Assembly (NCBI GenBank): GCA_016212095.1
Contig: JACRHH010000003.1
Coordinates: 1-64,000, forward strand
Origin: Nitrospirota bacterium
GTDB taxonomy: Bacteria; Nitrospirota; Thermodesulfovibrionia; SZUA-242
Length of the DNA: 64,000 bases
Reading direction: 5' to 3'
Shown here piece by piece: positions 34,052 to 42,748 of this stretch (its first letter is position 1; each line of letters opens with the position of its first letter). A model generated the notes under the pieces. It was not told where the DNA came from, ran no database searches, and was given only the letters and a program-made list of their open reading frames with translations. The translations under genes were made by a program, and so were the position numbers.

Positions 34052-37003
34052 TTGAACAAAACATACACCCCCGGAGACAAAATCCACGGTTTCACCGTAA
34101 CCCGCGCGGAATCCATCCCCGAACTTCAGGCCGAGGTTGTTCTGCTTTCGCACGACGCAACCGGCGCGGAGTACATGCATCTGTCGGTTGCCGACGACAA
34201 CAACCTGTTTGGCATCGCCTTCCGCACGCCGCCCGCCGATTCAACCGGCATAGCCCACATTCTGGAGCACACGGTTCTCTGCGGCTCCAGGAAATTTCCG
34301 GTGCGCGATCCGTTCTTCTCGATGATCAAGCGCAGCCTCAGCACCTTCATGAACGCGCTCACCGCCGACGACTGGACGATGTATCCGTTCTCCACGCGCA
34401 ATCGCAAGGATTTTTACAACCTTCTCGATGTCTATCTCGACGCCGTATTCTTTCCGAACCTGCGCGAACAGGATTTTCGGCAGGAGGGCCACCGCCTCGA
34501 ATTCGAGACTCCGGACGATCCGGCGTCGCCGCTTCAGATAAAGGGCGTGGTTTATAACGAGATGAAGGGCGCGATGTCCGATCCTCGCTCGATCATGGGA
34601 CATGCGATGGCAAAGGCGCTGTTTCCGACATCGACATACGGCTACAATTCCGGCGGCGAACCGTCCGACATCCCGAACCTCACTTGGCGGATGCTGCGCG
34701 ATTTCCACTCCCGCTACTACCATCCCGGCAATGCGCGGATGTTCACATATGGAAACATGCCACTAGAAGACCATCTGCGCGAGATAAACGGCCTGGCCTT
34801 GAGCCGGTTCAGCCGCGCAACGGTTGATTCCGCCGTGCGCGAGGAGCCGAAATTTGTAGCGCCGCGCGAGATCGTGGAAAAATACGCAGTGCCGCCGGGC
34901 GGCGATTACGACGCTAAATGCATGGTTCAGACCGCATGGCTCATGCCGCCGCTCACCGACGACTTCGAGGTTCTGGCCGCGAACCTGCTTTCGGCGCTTC
35001 TGCTTGGAAACCCTGCCGCGCCGCTCTACAAGGCGCTCATGGACAGCAGACTTGGCAGCCAGCTTGCGCCCGGAACAGGGTATTCAGACTCGAACAAGCA
35101 GACGCATCTTGCCGCCGGGCTTCAGGGCGTTCGCTTCGAAGACGCGCCGAAGGTTGCGGCGGTGATTGACGAAACGCTCGAACGGCTTGCCCGCGAGGGC
35201 TTTCCGGGGGAGCGCGTGGAGGCCGCGCTTCACCGCATGGAATTTGCAAACCGCGAGGTAACGGGCGATCATTTCCCGTACCCGCTCTGGCTCTATTTCC
35301 GCGCCATCGGCCTCTGGAACCACGACGGAGATCCGGTGAAGCCGCTTAAAATCGAGGCCGCGCTTGAACGACTTCGAAAAGAGGCGGCGGACGACTCATT
35401 TATAAAAAACATGATCCGCCGCCATCTGCTCGAAAACCCGCACAGGGTTACGCTCACGCTTGTGCCCGACACCGGCAAATACGAGGCGGAAGCGCGAGAA
35501 AACGCCGAACATCTAGCCAAAATCAAGGCCGATATGACGCCCGAAGAAACCGGCGCGGTTGTCAGTCAGGCGGTCGAGCTTCAGCGGATGCAGGAGGAGG
35601 AACCCGATCTCGCGTGCCTGCCGAAGCTGGGCCTGTCCGACATTCCGGTTGACGAAGCGGTGGTGAAATGCGATTTGTCGGAAGAATCCGGCATCCCGGT
35701 TGAATGGTACGATCAGCCCACAAACGGCATCAGTTCTGTTGCGTTCAGCATCGACGCATCTGCCATGCCGGATGAACTGGTGGAATGGGTTCCGTTTTTC
35801 TGCGCCACGCTCACGCAGGTGGGCGCGGCCGGAATGGGCTACGAACGCATGGCCGAGCGCATGGAGGCGGTGACGGGCGGAATCCGCGCATCGGCTGATA
35901 TTGTCGAAAGCGCAAGCGATTTCAACGCGTTAAGCCGCGTGGTCGAGTTCAAGGCCAAGTGCCTTGAGCGAAACCACGGGCCGATGTTCGGCGTTCTGTC
36001 GGACGTGTTCCGCTCGCCGGATTTCACCGACATCGCGCGGCTTCGCACGCTGACCGGCCAGATCGCGACGTCGCTCGAAAACTCGATTCCGCAGTCGGGC
36101 CACCGCTACGCCGCCATGCGCGCGGCGCGCGGGCTTGTGCCGGGCGCGGCGATGCGCGAGACATGGAGCGGGCTTACGCAGGTGCGGCGGATGAAGGAAC
36201 TGGCTGCCGCGCCGGACGGAGCATTGGCCGAAGTCGCCAAAAAGCTCGAACGCATCGCGGCGTTTCTTGGCGCCGCCGGAATGGTGCGCTGCGCTGTTGC
36301 GGGGCGGGCAACCGCGTTTGCCGACATTCGCGGCCATCTGGCCGGTTTCCTGCAGGGCGTTCGGGCAATATCTGCTCTGGCATTCCCGCAAATCGCAACG
36401 CCGGGAAACGGCGCCAAGCTCGAAACCTGGGCCGGGCAGGTAGCCGTCTCCTACGTCGCCCGCGCATTTCGCACCGTTCCGTACAATCACCCCGACACTC
36501 CCGCGCTTCTCGTGCTTGCCAAGCTGCTAAAGTTCGGCTACCTGCACCGCGAGATACGGGAAAAGGGCGGGGCATACGGCGGCATGGCGGCGTTTTCGTC
36601 GGGAAGCGGCATCTTCAGCATGATGTCGTACCGAGACCCCCAGCTTGCCCGCACGCTCTCGGTGTATGGCGACGCAGCTGATTGGGCCGCATCAGGCGCG
36701 TTTACTGACGAGAATATAGAGGAAGCGGTGCTTGGCGTGTTCAGCGACATGGACTCCGCGCTTGCGCCGGAGGGGAAGGCGATGCGCGAATACCGCCTGC
36801 GGCTGTACGGCATCACGCCCGATATGCGCATGAACCTGCGGCGCGGCGCGCTTGCGGTTACGAAAGATGCGCTTGCCGACGCAGCGCGGCGCTATCTGGT
36901 TGAAAATGCGGAAGGCGCATCCGCGGTTGTTTCGGGCCGCGAAGCGATAGAGGCGGCGCGAGCCGAGCCGGGGCTTGAGGGCGTGGAGGTGAGGGAGATA
37001 TAG
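34052..37003 (+). CDS. M16C zinc metallopeptidase (presequence-protease-like)
   Basis: A protein of about 983 residues, the size of PreP/Falcilysin-type M16C peptidases. The inverted zinc motif HILEH lies at about residue 69 in GIAHILEHTVLCGSRKFP, with the third ligand in the VYNEMKGAM region. Two M16 halves are joined by a central helical region. Such enzymes degrade short peptides after taking them into a closed chamber. A TTG at 34052 with GAAAGGA upstream is taken as start; TTG at 34025 is an alternative. It has no signal peptide, so it is probably cytoplasmic. Confidence 0.92.
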   Translation: MNKTYTPGDKIHGFTVTRAESIPELQAEVVLLSHDATGAEYMHLSVADDNNLFGIAFRTPPADSTGIAHILEHTVLCGSRKFPVRDPFFSMIKRSLSTFMNALTADDWTMYPFSTRNRKDFYNLLDVYLDAVFFPNLREQDFRQEGHRLEFETPDDPASPLQIKGVVYNEMKGAMSDPRSIMGHAMAKALFPTSTYGYNSGGEPSDIPNLTWRMLRDFHSRYYHPGNARMFTYGNMPLEDHLREINGLALSRFSRATVDSAVREEPKFVAPREIVEKYAVPPGGDYDAKCMVQTAWLMPPLTDDFEVLAANLLSALLLGNPAAPLYKALMDSRLGSQLAPGTGYSDSNKQTHLAAGLQGVRFEDAPKVAAVIDETLERLAREGFPGERVEAALHRMEFANREVTGDHFPYPLWLYFRAIGLWNHDGDPVKPLKIEAALERLRKEAADDSFIKNMIRRHLLENPHRVTLTLVPDTGKYEAEARENAEHLAKIKADMTPEETGAVVSQAVELQRMQEEEPDLACLPKLGLSDIPVDEAVVKCDLSEESGIPVEWYDQPTNGISSVAFSIDASAMPDELVEWVPFFCATLTQVGAAGMGYERMAERMEAVTGGIRASADIVESASDFNALSRVVEFKAKCLERNHGPMFGVLSDVFRSPDFTDIARLRTLTGQIATSLENSIPQSGHRYAAMRAARGLVPGAAMRETWSGLTQVRRMKELAAAPDGALAEVAKKLERIAAFLGAAGMVRCAVAGRATAFADIRGHLAGFLQGVRAISALAFPQIATPGNGAKLETWAGQVAVSYVARAFRTVPYNHPDTPALLVLAKLLKFGYLHREIREKGGAYGGMAAFSSGSGIFSMMSYRDPQLARTLSVYGDAADWAASGAFTDENIEEAVLGVFSDMDSALAPEGKAMREYRLRLYGITPDMRMNLRRGALAVTKDALADAARRYLVENAEGASAVVSGREAIEAARAEPGLEGVEVREI

Positions 37004-37067
37004 CTTGCTGAATGCCTTGGCATGGCCTGCATATTCAGGCATTTATCAGCATGAGTTGCGGTGTTGA

Positions 37068-37859
37068 ATGAGACCAATAGCCCTAAAGCTGTTTATAGTC
37101 ATATTCTTCGCACTCATTGTTACCGGTTGCCAAACCGGAAAACTTGGTATCGTAGAACATGAGTTCAATTTTTCTGGAAGCAAATCCACGATCAACTTTG
37201 TGCAAATATCCGATCTGCATTTCAAGCCCGGAGATGAATTGAACACAAAGCTGGTTCAATCCGTGCGGGAAATCAGGCCTGACGTAATTCTCTTCACCGG
37301 CGACATGATTGACGACAGAAAGAACATGGACGCTTTCTCGGATTATATCGGTGCGTTCCCGAAATCATCTCATATGTACGCAATACTTGGGAACTGGGAG
37401 TATTGGTCAAACATTGATATCGCTACTCTTGACAGAATTTATTCGGCGAATGGAATAACGCTGCTTGTAAATGAAGATGCCGTGATTAACATCGACGGCG
37501 CTCCAATTCGTGTTGTCGGGCTGGATGACCTGCTCGGAGGCAAACCCTCCCTGCTTGCCATTAACTGGAGCGATAATCAAATACTCATCGTCTTGGCGCA
37601 TTGTCCAAAGCTATATGATTCGATCCGCGAAGTAATACCGTTAAAAACCAAAGTCATGGTATTGAGCGGCCATACTCATGGTGGACAGATTACTTTCTTT
37701 GGCCTGCCGTTCCGGCTCCCTCCCGGCAGCGGCGAATATGTAGCCGGTTTGTATCACGAAGATACGTTCCCGTTAATTGTTTCGAGAGGAATAGGCACGA
37801 GCGTGATAGACCTGAGGTTTTTTGCCCAGCCGGACATTATCCGCATTCTGATAAGATAA
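37068..37859 (+). CDS. Lipoprotein-type metallophosphoesterase (YaeI-like)
   Basis: A 263-residue protein with a lipobox (ALIVTGCQTG, Cys near 22). Calcineurin-like metal-site motifs are present: SDLHF, TGDMID, ILGNWEYW (GNxE variant of GNHE), AHCPK and SGHTHGGQ. This is the pattern of periplasmic YaeI/YkuE-type phosphodiesterases that act on UDP-diacylglucosamine-like or other lipid pyrophosphates, but the substrate is not determinable here. The region is more AT-rich than its surroundings. No strong ribosome site is visible. Confidence 0.9.
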   Translation: MRPIALKLFIVIFFALIVTGCQTGKLGIVEHEFNFSGSKSTINFVQISDLHFKPGDELNTKLVQSVREIRPDVILFTGDMIDDRKNMDAFSDYIGAFPKSSHMYAILGNWEYWSNIDIATLDRIYSANGITLLVNEDAVINIDGAPIRVVGLDDLLGGKPSLLAINWSDNQILIVLAHCPKLYDSIREVIPLKTKVMVLSGHTHGGQITFFGLPFRLPPGSGEYVAGLYHEDTFPLIVSRGIGTSVIDLRFFAQPDIIRILIR

Positions 37860-37901
37860 TCCATAAAATCAAACCGCTGGTATGAACTGGAAGGTACAAT
37901 C

Positions 37902-38174
37902 ATGTTGATCGTGAATGAAGCAAAATATGCTGGCAGCTATCGGCTTCGCCTTGCATTCTATAGCGGGATGACTGGAACGGCAGACCTGAAGAAGACCATT
38001 CTCAATGAGAAAAGGCCGATATTCCTGCCGCTGAAAGAGGAAGACGCTTTCAGGAGCTTCAAGGTTGAACATAACACGGTTGTTTGGGTGGATGAGTTGG
38101 ATTTGGCCGCTGAATATTTATTCTATCTTGCCTTCAAAAAAGACTCGGATTTACAGGAGCAGTTTAGGCGATAG
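37902..38174 (+). CDS. DUF2442 domain protein
   Basis: A 90-residue protein with the DUF2442 pattern: YAGSYRLRLAFYSGMTGTADL, FLPLKEEDAFRSFKVEHNTVVW and ELDLAAEYLF. DUF2442 proteins are small, often beside toxin-antitoxin-like genes, and have no clear biochemical role. A GAAGG site precedes the ATG. No partner toxin gene is visible next to it. Confidence 0.8.
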   Translation: MLIVNEAKYAGSYRLRLAFYSGMTGTADLKKTILNEKRPIFLPLKEEDAFRSFKVEHNTVVWVDELDLAAEYLFYLAFKKDSDLQEQFRR

Positions 38175-38180
38175 GGGTAT

Positions 38181-38204
38181 ATAGGCTGACCATATAGGCT
38201 GACC
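38181..38204 (+). repeat. Short direct repeat
   Basis: Two copies of ataggctgacc, 13 bases apart, follow the DUF2442 gene. No function apparent. Confidence 0.8.
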
Positions 38205-38273
38205 GGATTTGAAAAACATGCGCGACTCAGGCAAACTCCTTTGGATGACACGATCAACTAAAGAGGTTACGCG

Positions 38274-39023
38274 ATGCAGGATGGCCTGAAACTTGACGGG
38301 ATAAGCATCGATGCGGCAAACCGGGCGCGGCCTTTCATTACTGACGTAATTGCGCTCGACGGAAACCGCATCCATTCGATCCACATAATCGGAAGCGCCG
38401 CAACAGATGAGTATGTTCCTGATATTAGCGACATCAATACGCTTCTGGTGCTTTCAACCATGGACTTCCAGATGCTCGACGGCATTGCGTCGCTCGGAAA
38501 AAAATACGCGCGAAAGCTTGTAAAATCCCCGCTTCTCATGACGCCGGACTACATTGGCAACTCGCTTGATGTGTTTCCAGTTGAGTTTCTGAACATATCG
38601 CTGATTCATAAAACGGTTTACGGAGAGGATGTTTTCGCGTCCGTTCAGGTGTCGAACGCAGATCTTCGCCTTCAGTGCGAGCGCGACATCAAGGCGAAGC
38701 TTGTGGGGCTTCGGCAGGGCTACATCTCATCGATGGGCGACACGAAGTATCTGGCCGAAGGTTTTGCTTCATCCTTTTCAGGCTATCTTCAGCTTTTTCG
38801 CGGAATACTTCGACTGCACGGTAATACGCCGCCTGTTTCGAATCGCGAAGTTCTTTCGTCTCTTCATCAGGCCACAGGCGTCGAGGTCGATTCGTTCATG
38901 TTTGTGCTTGAGCATCGCCACACAAGGAAAACTCCCACAGCTCAGGAACTGAAAAACGCATTCACAGGCTACTACCGCACAATAGAACAGCTTGGGGAAC
39001 TGGTTGATTCAATCGTTTTATAG
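38274..39023 (+). CDS. Nucleotidyltransferase-like protein, function unknown
   Basis: A 249-residue protein. The N-terminal half has a pol-beta-type nucleotidyltransferase pattern, HIIGSAATDEYVPDISDIN, where GSAAT and the two acidic residues fit, except that the third metal ligand is Asn instead of Asp. The second half is helical (AEGFASSFSGYLQLFRGIL). It overlaps the signal-peptide start of the TPM gene and probably belongs to that operon. An AGAGG site precedes the ATG. Catalytic activity is uncertain. Confidence 0.7.
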   Translation: MQDGLKLDGISIDAANRARPFITDVIALDGNRIHSIHIIGSAATDEYVPDISDINTLLVLSTMDFQMLDGIASLGKKYARKLVKSPLLMTPDYIGNSLDVFPVEFLNISLIHKTVYGEDVFASVQVSNADLRLQCERDIKAKLVGLRQGYISSMGDTKYLAEGFASSFSGYLQLFRGILRLHGNTPPVSNREVLSSLHQATGVEVDSFMFVLEHRHTRKTPTAQELKNAFTGYYRTIEQLGELVDSIVL

Positions 39024-39801
39024 GCGAACAGTTTCAATCATCGCGGCTGCGTGGATAATCGTTTCCTGCGCGTCGTTAGCCGACGCAGCACTGAACCTTC
39101 CCGATCAGCCGCGCGATTACGTGGTCGATTTGGTCGGAGTTATAGATGACGGAACCGAGCGGCAACTTAACGGCTTTCTTCGCGAGCTTGAGGAAAAGAC
39201 CGCAGCGCAGGTTGTTGTGCTTGCCGTGCCGTCCACCGATGGAGTGCCGATAGAGGATTTTTCGCTCGACATCGCGCACAACAAGTGGAAGATCGGCAAA
39301 AAAGGCAAGGACAACGGGCTGCTTGTCACCGTTGCGGTCAACGACAGAAAATACCGGTTCGAGGTTGGCTACGGACTGGAGGGGGTTCTGCCCGACAGTC
39401 TTGTCGGCGAAATCGGCAGGCGCTATCTCGTGCCGCGCTTCAGGCAGGGCGACTACGGCGGCGGAATAACAGCGGCAACCATTGTGTTCGCGAACGTAAT
39501 CGCCGAGAATGCCAAGGTTGAGATAAGCGGAATGCCGAAGGTTCAGCAGCGTGGGAAAACGGTTTCAAAGCGCCTTGGTTCCGGAAGCAGCCTTCTGTTG
39601 CTGGTTGTGCTTGCGATTGTAGCCGTTGTGTTTGTCCGCCATCCCGGACTTCTCCTTCTCCTTCTGTTCTCATCGCCGCATGGAAGTTTCAGGGGCGGAT
39701 ACGGCGGTTTCGGCGGCGGGGGCTTTGGTGGCGGCGGCGGATCGTTTGGCGGAGGAGGTGGCGGCGGCTTCGGCGGCGGCGGCTCGTCCGGCGGTTGGTA
39801 A
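38992..39801 (+). CDS. TPM-domain (YgcG/Psb32) membrane protein
   Basis: A 269-residue exported protein: signal peptide to about residue 32, TPM domain (LPDQPRDYVVDLVGVIDDGT, VVVLAVPSTDGVPIEDFS, KDNGLLVTVAVNDRKYRFEVGYG), a membrane helix near 200-222, and a glycine-rich tail of GGGGFGGGG repeats. It is followed 69 bases later by a LemA gene, the usual TPM-LemA pairing in Gram-negatives; its role is thought to be envelope or membrane stress related. The start overlaps the preceding gene; TTG at 39007 is an alternative. Confidence 0.85.
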   Translation: MGNWLIQSFYRRTVSIIAAAWIIVSCASLADAALNLPDQPRDYVVDLVGVIDDGTERQLNGFLRELEEKTAAQVVVLAVPSTDGVPIEDFSLDIAHNKWKIGKKGKDNGLLVTVAVNDRKYRFEVGYGLEGVLPDSLVGEIGRRYLVPRFRQGDYGGGITAATIVFANVIAENAKVEISGMPKVQQRGKTVSKRLGSGSSLLLLVVLAIVAVVFVRHPGLLLLLLFSSPHGSFRGGYGGFGGGGFGGGGGSFGGGGGGGFGGGGSSGGW

Positions 39802-39870
39802 AACGTCAGCCGGTTTGGTTATAAGGCTATTCTGCTCCGGTTTAGGAGCAATTTCGGGAGGTAGACACAT

Positions 39871-40446
39871 ATGACACAGGGAACAAAAACGGGTCTGATA
39901 GTTCTAGGCGTTATTCTGGCAATCGTTCTGGTTTTGGGCGGATGGCTCATCGGCGGCTACAACAGCGTTGTGGCCATGGATGAAGAGGTGAAAAGCTCGT
40001 GGGCGCAAGTGGAAAATCAGCTCAAGCGGCGGTTCGATCTCATACCGAACCTTGTTGAAACTGTAAAGGGATATGCCACGCACGAAAAAGAGATCTTTGA
40101 GAAGATCGCCGAGGCCCGAACACAGTATTTCTCAGCAAAGGATCCAGCCGGAAAGATCAAGGCCGCAAACCAGCTCGAAGGAACGCTCTCGCGCCTGTTG
40201 ATGCTTCAGGAGACGTACCCGACACTTAAGGCCGATCAGTCGTTCCACAAGCTTCAGGATTCGCTTGAAGGCACTGAAAACCGAATCGCTGTTGAACGCA
40301 AGCGGTACAACGATTCCGTCCAGCGTCTGAATACGTATATTCGCACAGTCACCGGACGTATCTTTGCCGCGCTTGCCGGTGTGGACAAGGCCGCCTATTA
40401 CGAGATTCCGGCTGCCGAGAAGGAAGCGCCGAAAGTGAAGTTTTAG
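39871..40446 (+). CDS. lemA: LemA family membrane protein
   Basis: A 191-residue protein with one N-terminal membrane helix (LIVLGVILAIVLVLGGWLI) and the LemA body. The family motifs NSVVAMDEEVKSSWAQVENQLKRR, DLIPNLVETVKGYATHE, RLLMLQETYPTLKAD and ENRIAVERKRYND are all present. LemA proteins form long helical bundles in the periplasm and are partners of TPM proteins; the molecular role is not established. A GGGAGG site lies before the ATG. Confidence 0.96.
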   Translation: MTQGTKTGLIVLGVILAIVLVLGGWLIGGYNSVVAMDEEVKSSWAQVENQLKRRFDLIPNLVETVKGYATHEKEIFEKIAEARTQYFSAKDPAGKIKAANQLEGTLSRLLMLQETYPTLKADQSFHKLQDSLEGTENRIAVERKRYNDSVQRLNTYIRTVTGRIFAALAGVDKAAYYEIPAAEKEAPKVKF

Positions 40447-40497
40447 GGCCGGTTGATTATTATTTTGACATGATGTGGATAAAATGTTAAAAAGTTG

Positions 40498-40527
40498 TTG
40501 ACAGTATGTAAACATATATTGTATAAG
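40498..40527 (+). promoter_or_regulatory. Candidate sigma-70 promoter
   Basis: A TTGACA box at 40498-40503 and TATAAG at 40522-40527 are 18 bases apart, in an AT-rich stretch, about 25 bases before the TTG start of the winged-helix gene. Confidence 0.6.
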
Positions 40528-40552
40528 CCTTAGTAAAGAAGGGATAAACCGC

Positions 40553-41104
40553 TTGTTAGGCAGGCTGTTTTCATCGCGGATAAGGGTGGAGATACTTGCC
40601 CTTCTTTTGAACAATCCCGATCAGGGGTTTTACCTCCGGGAGATTGCAAGGCTTATCAATAAAAACGCGGCGGGCGTGAAGAGGGAATTGGATAATTTAT
40701 ACAAAATGAACGTGCTGTTGGTGAGGCGGGAAGGAAACCAGAAGCACTTCTCCGCCGACATGGGTTCGTACCTTTATCCGGAACTCAGAAGCCTGCTCGT
40801 AAAGGCTCTCGGAACAGAGGGCACATTGAAATCGGTTTTCCAGGCCGCCACGGAAGTAAGGGCGGCCTTTCTTTTTGGCGCGTACCTTGCCGACCGCGAT
40901 AATCCGGAAATTGACATCCTGCTTGTCGGCGAGATGTCGCCGGAACTCGAACGGAAGCTCGGAGAGACCGGCGATATGCTTGGCCGGTCGATCAGGCCAT
41001 GGGCAATTCCGTACGAGGTTTATCGCGATTGGATGGGGCGCGGTGACGGGCGTCTTTCCGCCGCCATTCAGGGACGACGGCTTTTCCTTAAGGGTGGGCC
41101 GTAG
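40553..41104 (+). CDS. Winged-helix protein with nucleotidyltransferase-like domain
   Basis: A 183-residue protein. The N-terminal 75 residues are a winged helix (RVEILALLLNNPDQGFYLREIARLIN, then VKRELDNLYKMNVLLVRREGN). A second domain has a nucleotidyltransferase-like strand (FLFGAYLADRDNPEIDILLVG) followed by helices. This MarR/ArsR plus NTase layout resembles DNA-binding regulators near MNT-type toxin-antitoxin genes, but no HEPN partner is visible. The TTG start has an aggga site upstream. Confidence 0.75.
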   Translation: MLGRLFSSRIRVEILALLLNNPDQGFYLREIARLINKNAAGVKRELDNLYKMNVLLVRREGNQKHFSADMGSYLYPELRSLLVKALGTEGTLKSVFQAATEVRAAFLFGAYLADRDNPEIDILLVGEMSPELERKLGETGDMLGRSIRPWAIPYEVYRDWMGRGDGRLSAAIQGRRLFLKGGP

Positions 41105-41151
41105 CGGCGTGATTATAGTTTTGTACCATCATGAGGAAGGAGGAGTTTGAC

Positions 41152-41604
41152 ATGGAAGAGAAAAAGAAGAAGTGCGGCGGCAAGGGCATGAAGAAATGTG
41201 GATGCTCGACCGAAACCCCGGAGGTGAAGAAACCGGCTGAAAAGAAGACTGTTGCCAAAAAGGCCGCCCCTGCTACGAAGTCTGCTGCAAAGAAGGTGGC
41301 CGTCAAGGCTGCCCCGGCGAAACCGGCTGCCGCAAAGAAGGTGGCTGTAAAGCCTGCTGAAACAAAGGCTGTTGCCAAAAAGGCCGCCCCTGCGAAACCT
41401 GCTGCGGCTAAACCGGCAGCCGCCAAGCCTGCTCCAGCAAAAAAAGTTGCAGCTAAACCGGTAGAAAAGAAGGCTGTTGCCAAGCCCGCTACGGAGAAGA
41501 AGGTTGCCGCTAAACCGGCTGCGTCAAAAAAGACGGTCGAGAAGAAACCGGCTGAAAAGAAGACGTCAGCCAAAAAGGCGACTGCGAAGAAAACCGGAAA
41601 GTAA
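41152..41604 (+). CDS. Lysine/alanine/proline-rich histone-H1-like protein
   Basis: A 150-residue protein. The first 24 residues are cysteine- and lysine-rich (KKKKCGGKGMKKCGC). The rest is a low-complexity run of KKAAPAKPAA and VAKKAAPAKPAAAK repeats, as in the C-terminal tail of eukaryotic H1 and in bacterial KA-rich DNA-binding proteins. It probably binds DNA or RNA nonspecifically. The ATG at 41152 has a perfect AAGGAGGAG site 6 bases upstream. The DNA itself carries many short repeats, so length is likely to vary between strains. Confidence 0.9.
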   Translation: MEEKKKKCGGKGMKKCGCSTETPEVKKPAEKKTVAKKAAPATKSAAKKVAVKAAPAKPAAAKKVAVKPAETKAVAKKAAPAKPAAAKPAAAKPAPAKKVAAKPVEKKAVAKPATEKKVAAKPAASKKTVEKKPAEKKTSAKKATAKKTGK

Positions 41605-41615
41605 AATATATTGAA

Positions 41616-41645
41616 GGGGCGCACCTGAGCGTGCGCCCGGTTTTT
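41616..41645 (+). terminator. Rho-independent terminator of the H1-like gene
   Basis: An 8-bp stem gggcgcac / gtgcgccc with a 6-base loop followed by ggttttt, 12 bases after the stop. Confidence 0.93.
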
Positions 41646-41716
41646 CATTATATAAAAGGGCAGGCAGATGGGTCTGCTCTTACTGTGTTTTGTTGGCTGA
41701 GTTTTGTTGGCGCGAA

Positions 41717-42613
41717 TTACGCGGTTGCTTCTTGGAGAGCGCGGGAGCGGCAACATCCGCCTGAGCGAATTCCGTCGGCCACCACTTCCCATCCGCCCGG
41801 ATTGGATGCAAGATGCTTCAGAAAAGCGACGTTCATGCGATGGCCGGATTCGTTCGAAACAATGCGTCCCTCTATCGGGCAGCCGAAAAGTGCCACATCA
41901 CCGATGGTATCCAGTATTTTGTGGCGCACGAATTCGTTTTTAAAGCGCAGCCCTTCGGCGTTTAACACGCCGTCGTCACCGATCACGACCGCGTTTTCGA
42001 GTGATCCGCCCATTGCCAGGCCGCGCGCACGCAGTGCGTTGACGTCCTTAAGGAAGCCGAATGTTCGAGCTGCCGCGATTTCGTTTATGAATGTTTCATC
42101 AGAAACCGAGATCTCCATCTTGTCTTCACGAATGACAGGGTGGTTGTAGTTCAGGCGGTATGAAACGCTGAATCCCCTTCCCGGCATCGCCATTACAAAG
42201 GAGCTTCCCTCGCTATATATTGCGGGCTTGTATATGCGGACATAAGGCTGTGGACGGTTCTGGTTCACCGGGTCGGCCTGCAGAAGCACGCTCACGAATC
42301 CGCGCGCGCTGCCGTCGAGTATTGGCAGTTCAGGGCCATCGACATCCACAATGAGGTTGTTTATTCCAAGACCGGACGCAGCCGAAAGCAGATGTTCGAC
42401 CGTTCGAACCTTTACGCCTTCAGATGCGAGATTCGTTGAAAGCATCGTTTCGACTACATTTTCGAATATTGCTTTAATTTCAACGCCTTTTCTGCGGAAG
42501 ACTATGCCTGTATCCACCGGGGCCGGCCTCAATGTGATCGAACATGGCCGACCGGAATGGAGTCCGATGCCGCTGATGTATGCTTCTCGTGCTATTGTGT
42601 GCTGTGTACGCAT
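41717..42613 (-). CDS. lpxC: UDP-3-O-acyl-N-acetylglucosamine deacetylase
   Basis: A 298-residue zinc deacetylase, the committed step of lipid A synthesis. Zinc ligands are in TVEHLLSA and in the HKILDTIGD motif, with catalytic residues in SGHRMNVAFLKHL. Length and motifs match LpxC. Its presence is the strongest single sign that this organism has an outer membrane. Start at ATG 42613 (MRTQHTIAREAYISGIGLHSG); ATG 42622 would add three residues. It is divergent from rlmN. Confidence 0.97.
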   Translation of the reverse strand: MRTQHTIAREAYISGIGLHSGRPCSITLRPAPVDTGIVFRRKGVEIKAIFENVVETMLSTNLASEGVKVRTVEHLLSAASGLGINNLIVDVDGPELPILDGSARGFVSVLLQADPVNQNRPQPYVRIYKPAIYSEGSSFVMAMPGRGFSVSYRLNYNHPVIREDKMEISVSDETFINEIAAARTFGFLKDVNALRARGLAMGGSLENAVVIGDDGVLNAEGLRFKNEFVRHKILDTIGDVALFGCPIEGRIVSNESGHRMNVAFLKHLASNPGGWEVVADGIRSGGCCRSRALQEATA

Positions 42614-42748
42614 GATTTGCATGATTAGCAAATATCATGCCCGTTTATGGGCGGCGAGGAAGCTTGGTGCGTGTGGTAAAAGTGTGGCTAAAGGTACACA
42701 CCCCGCGTGGCGTGACTGGCTGAGGTACGTCTGGACGCCATTAAGTTT

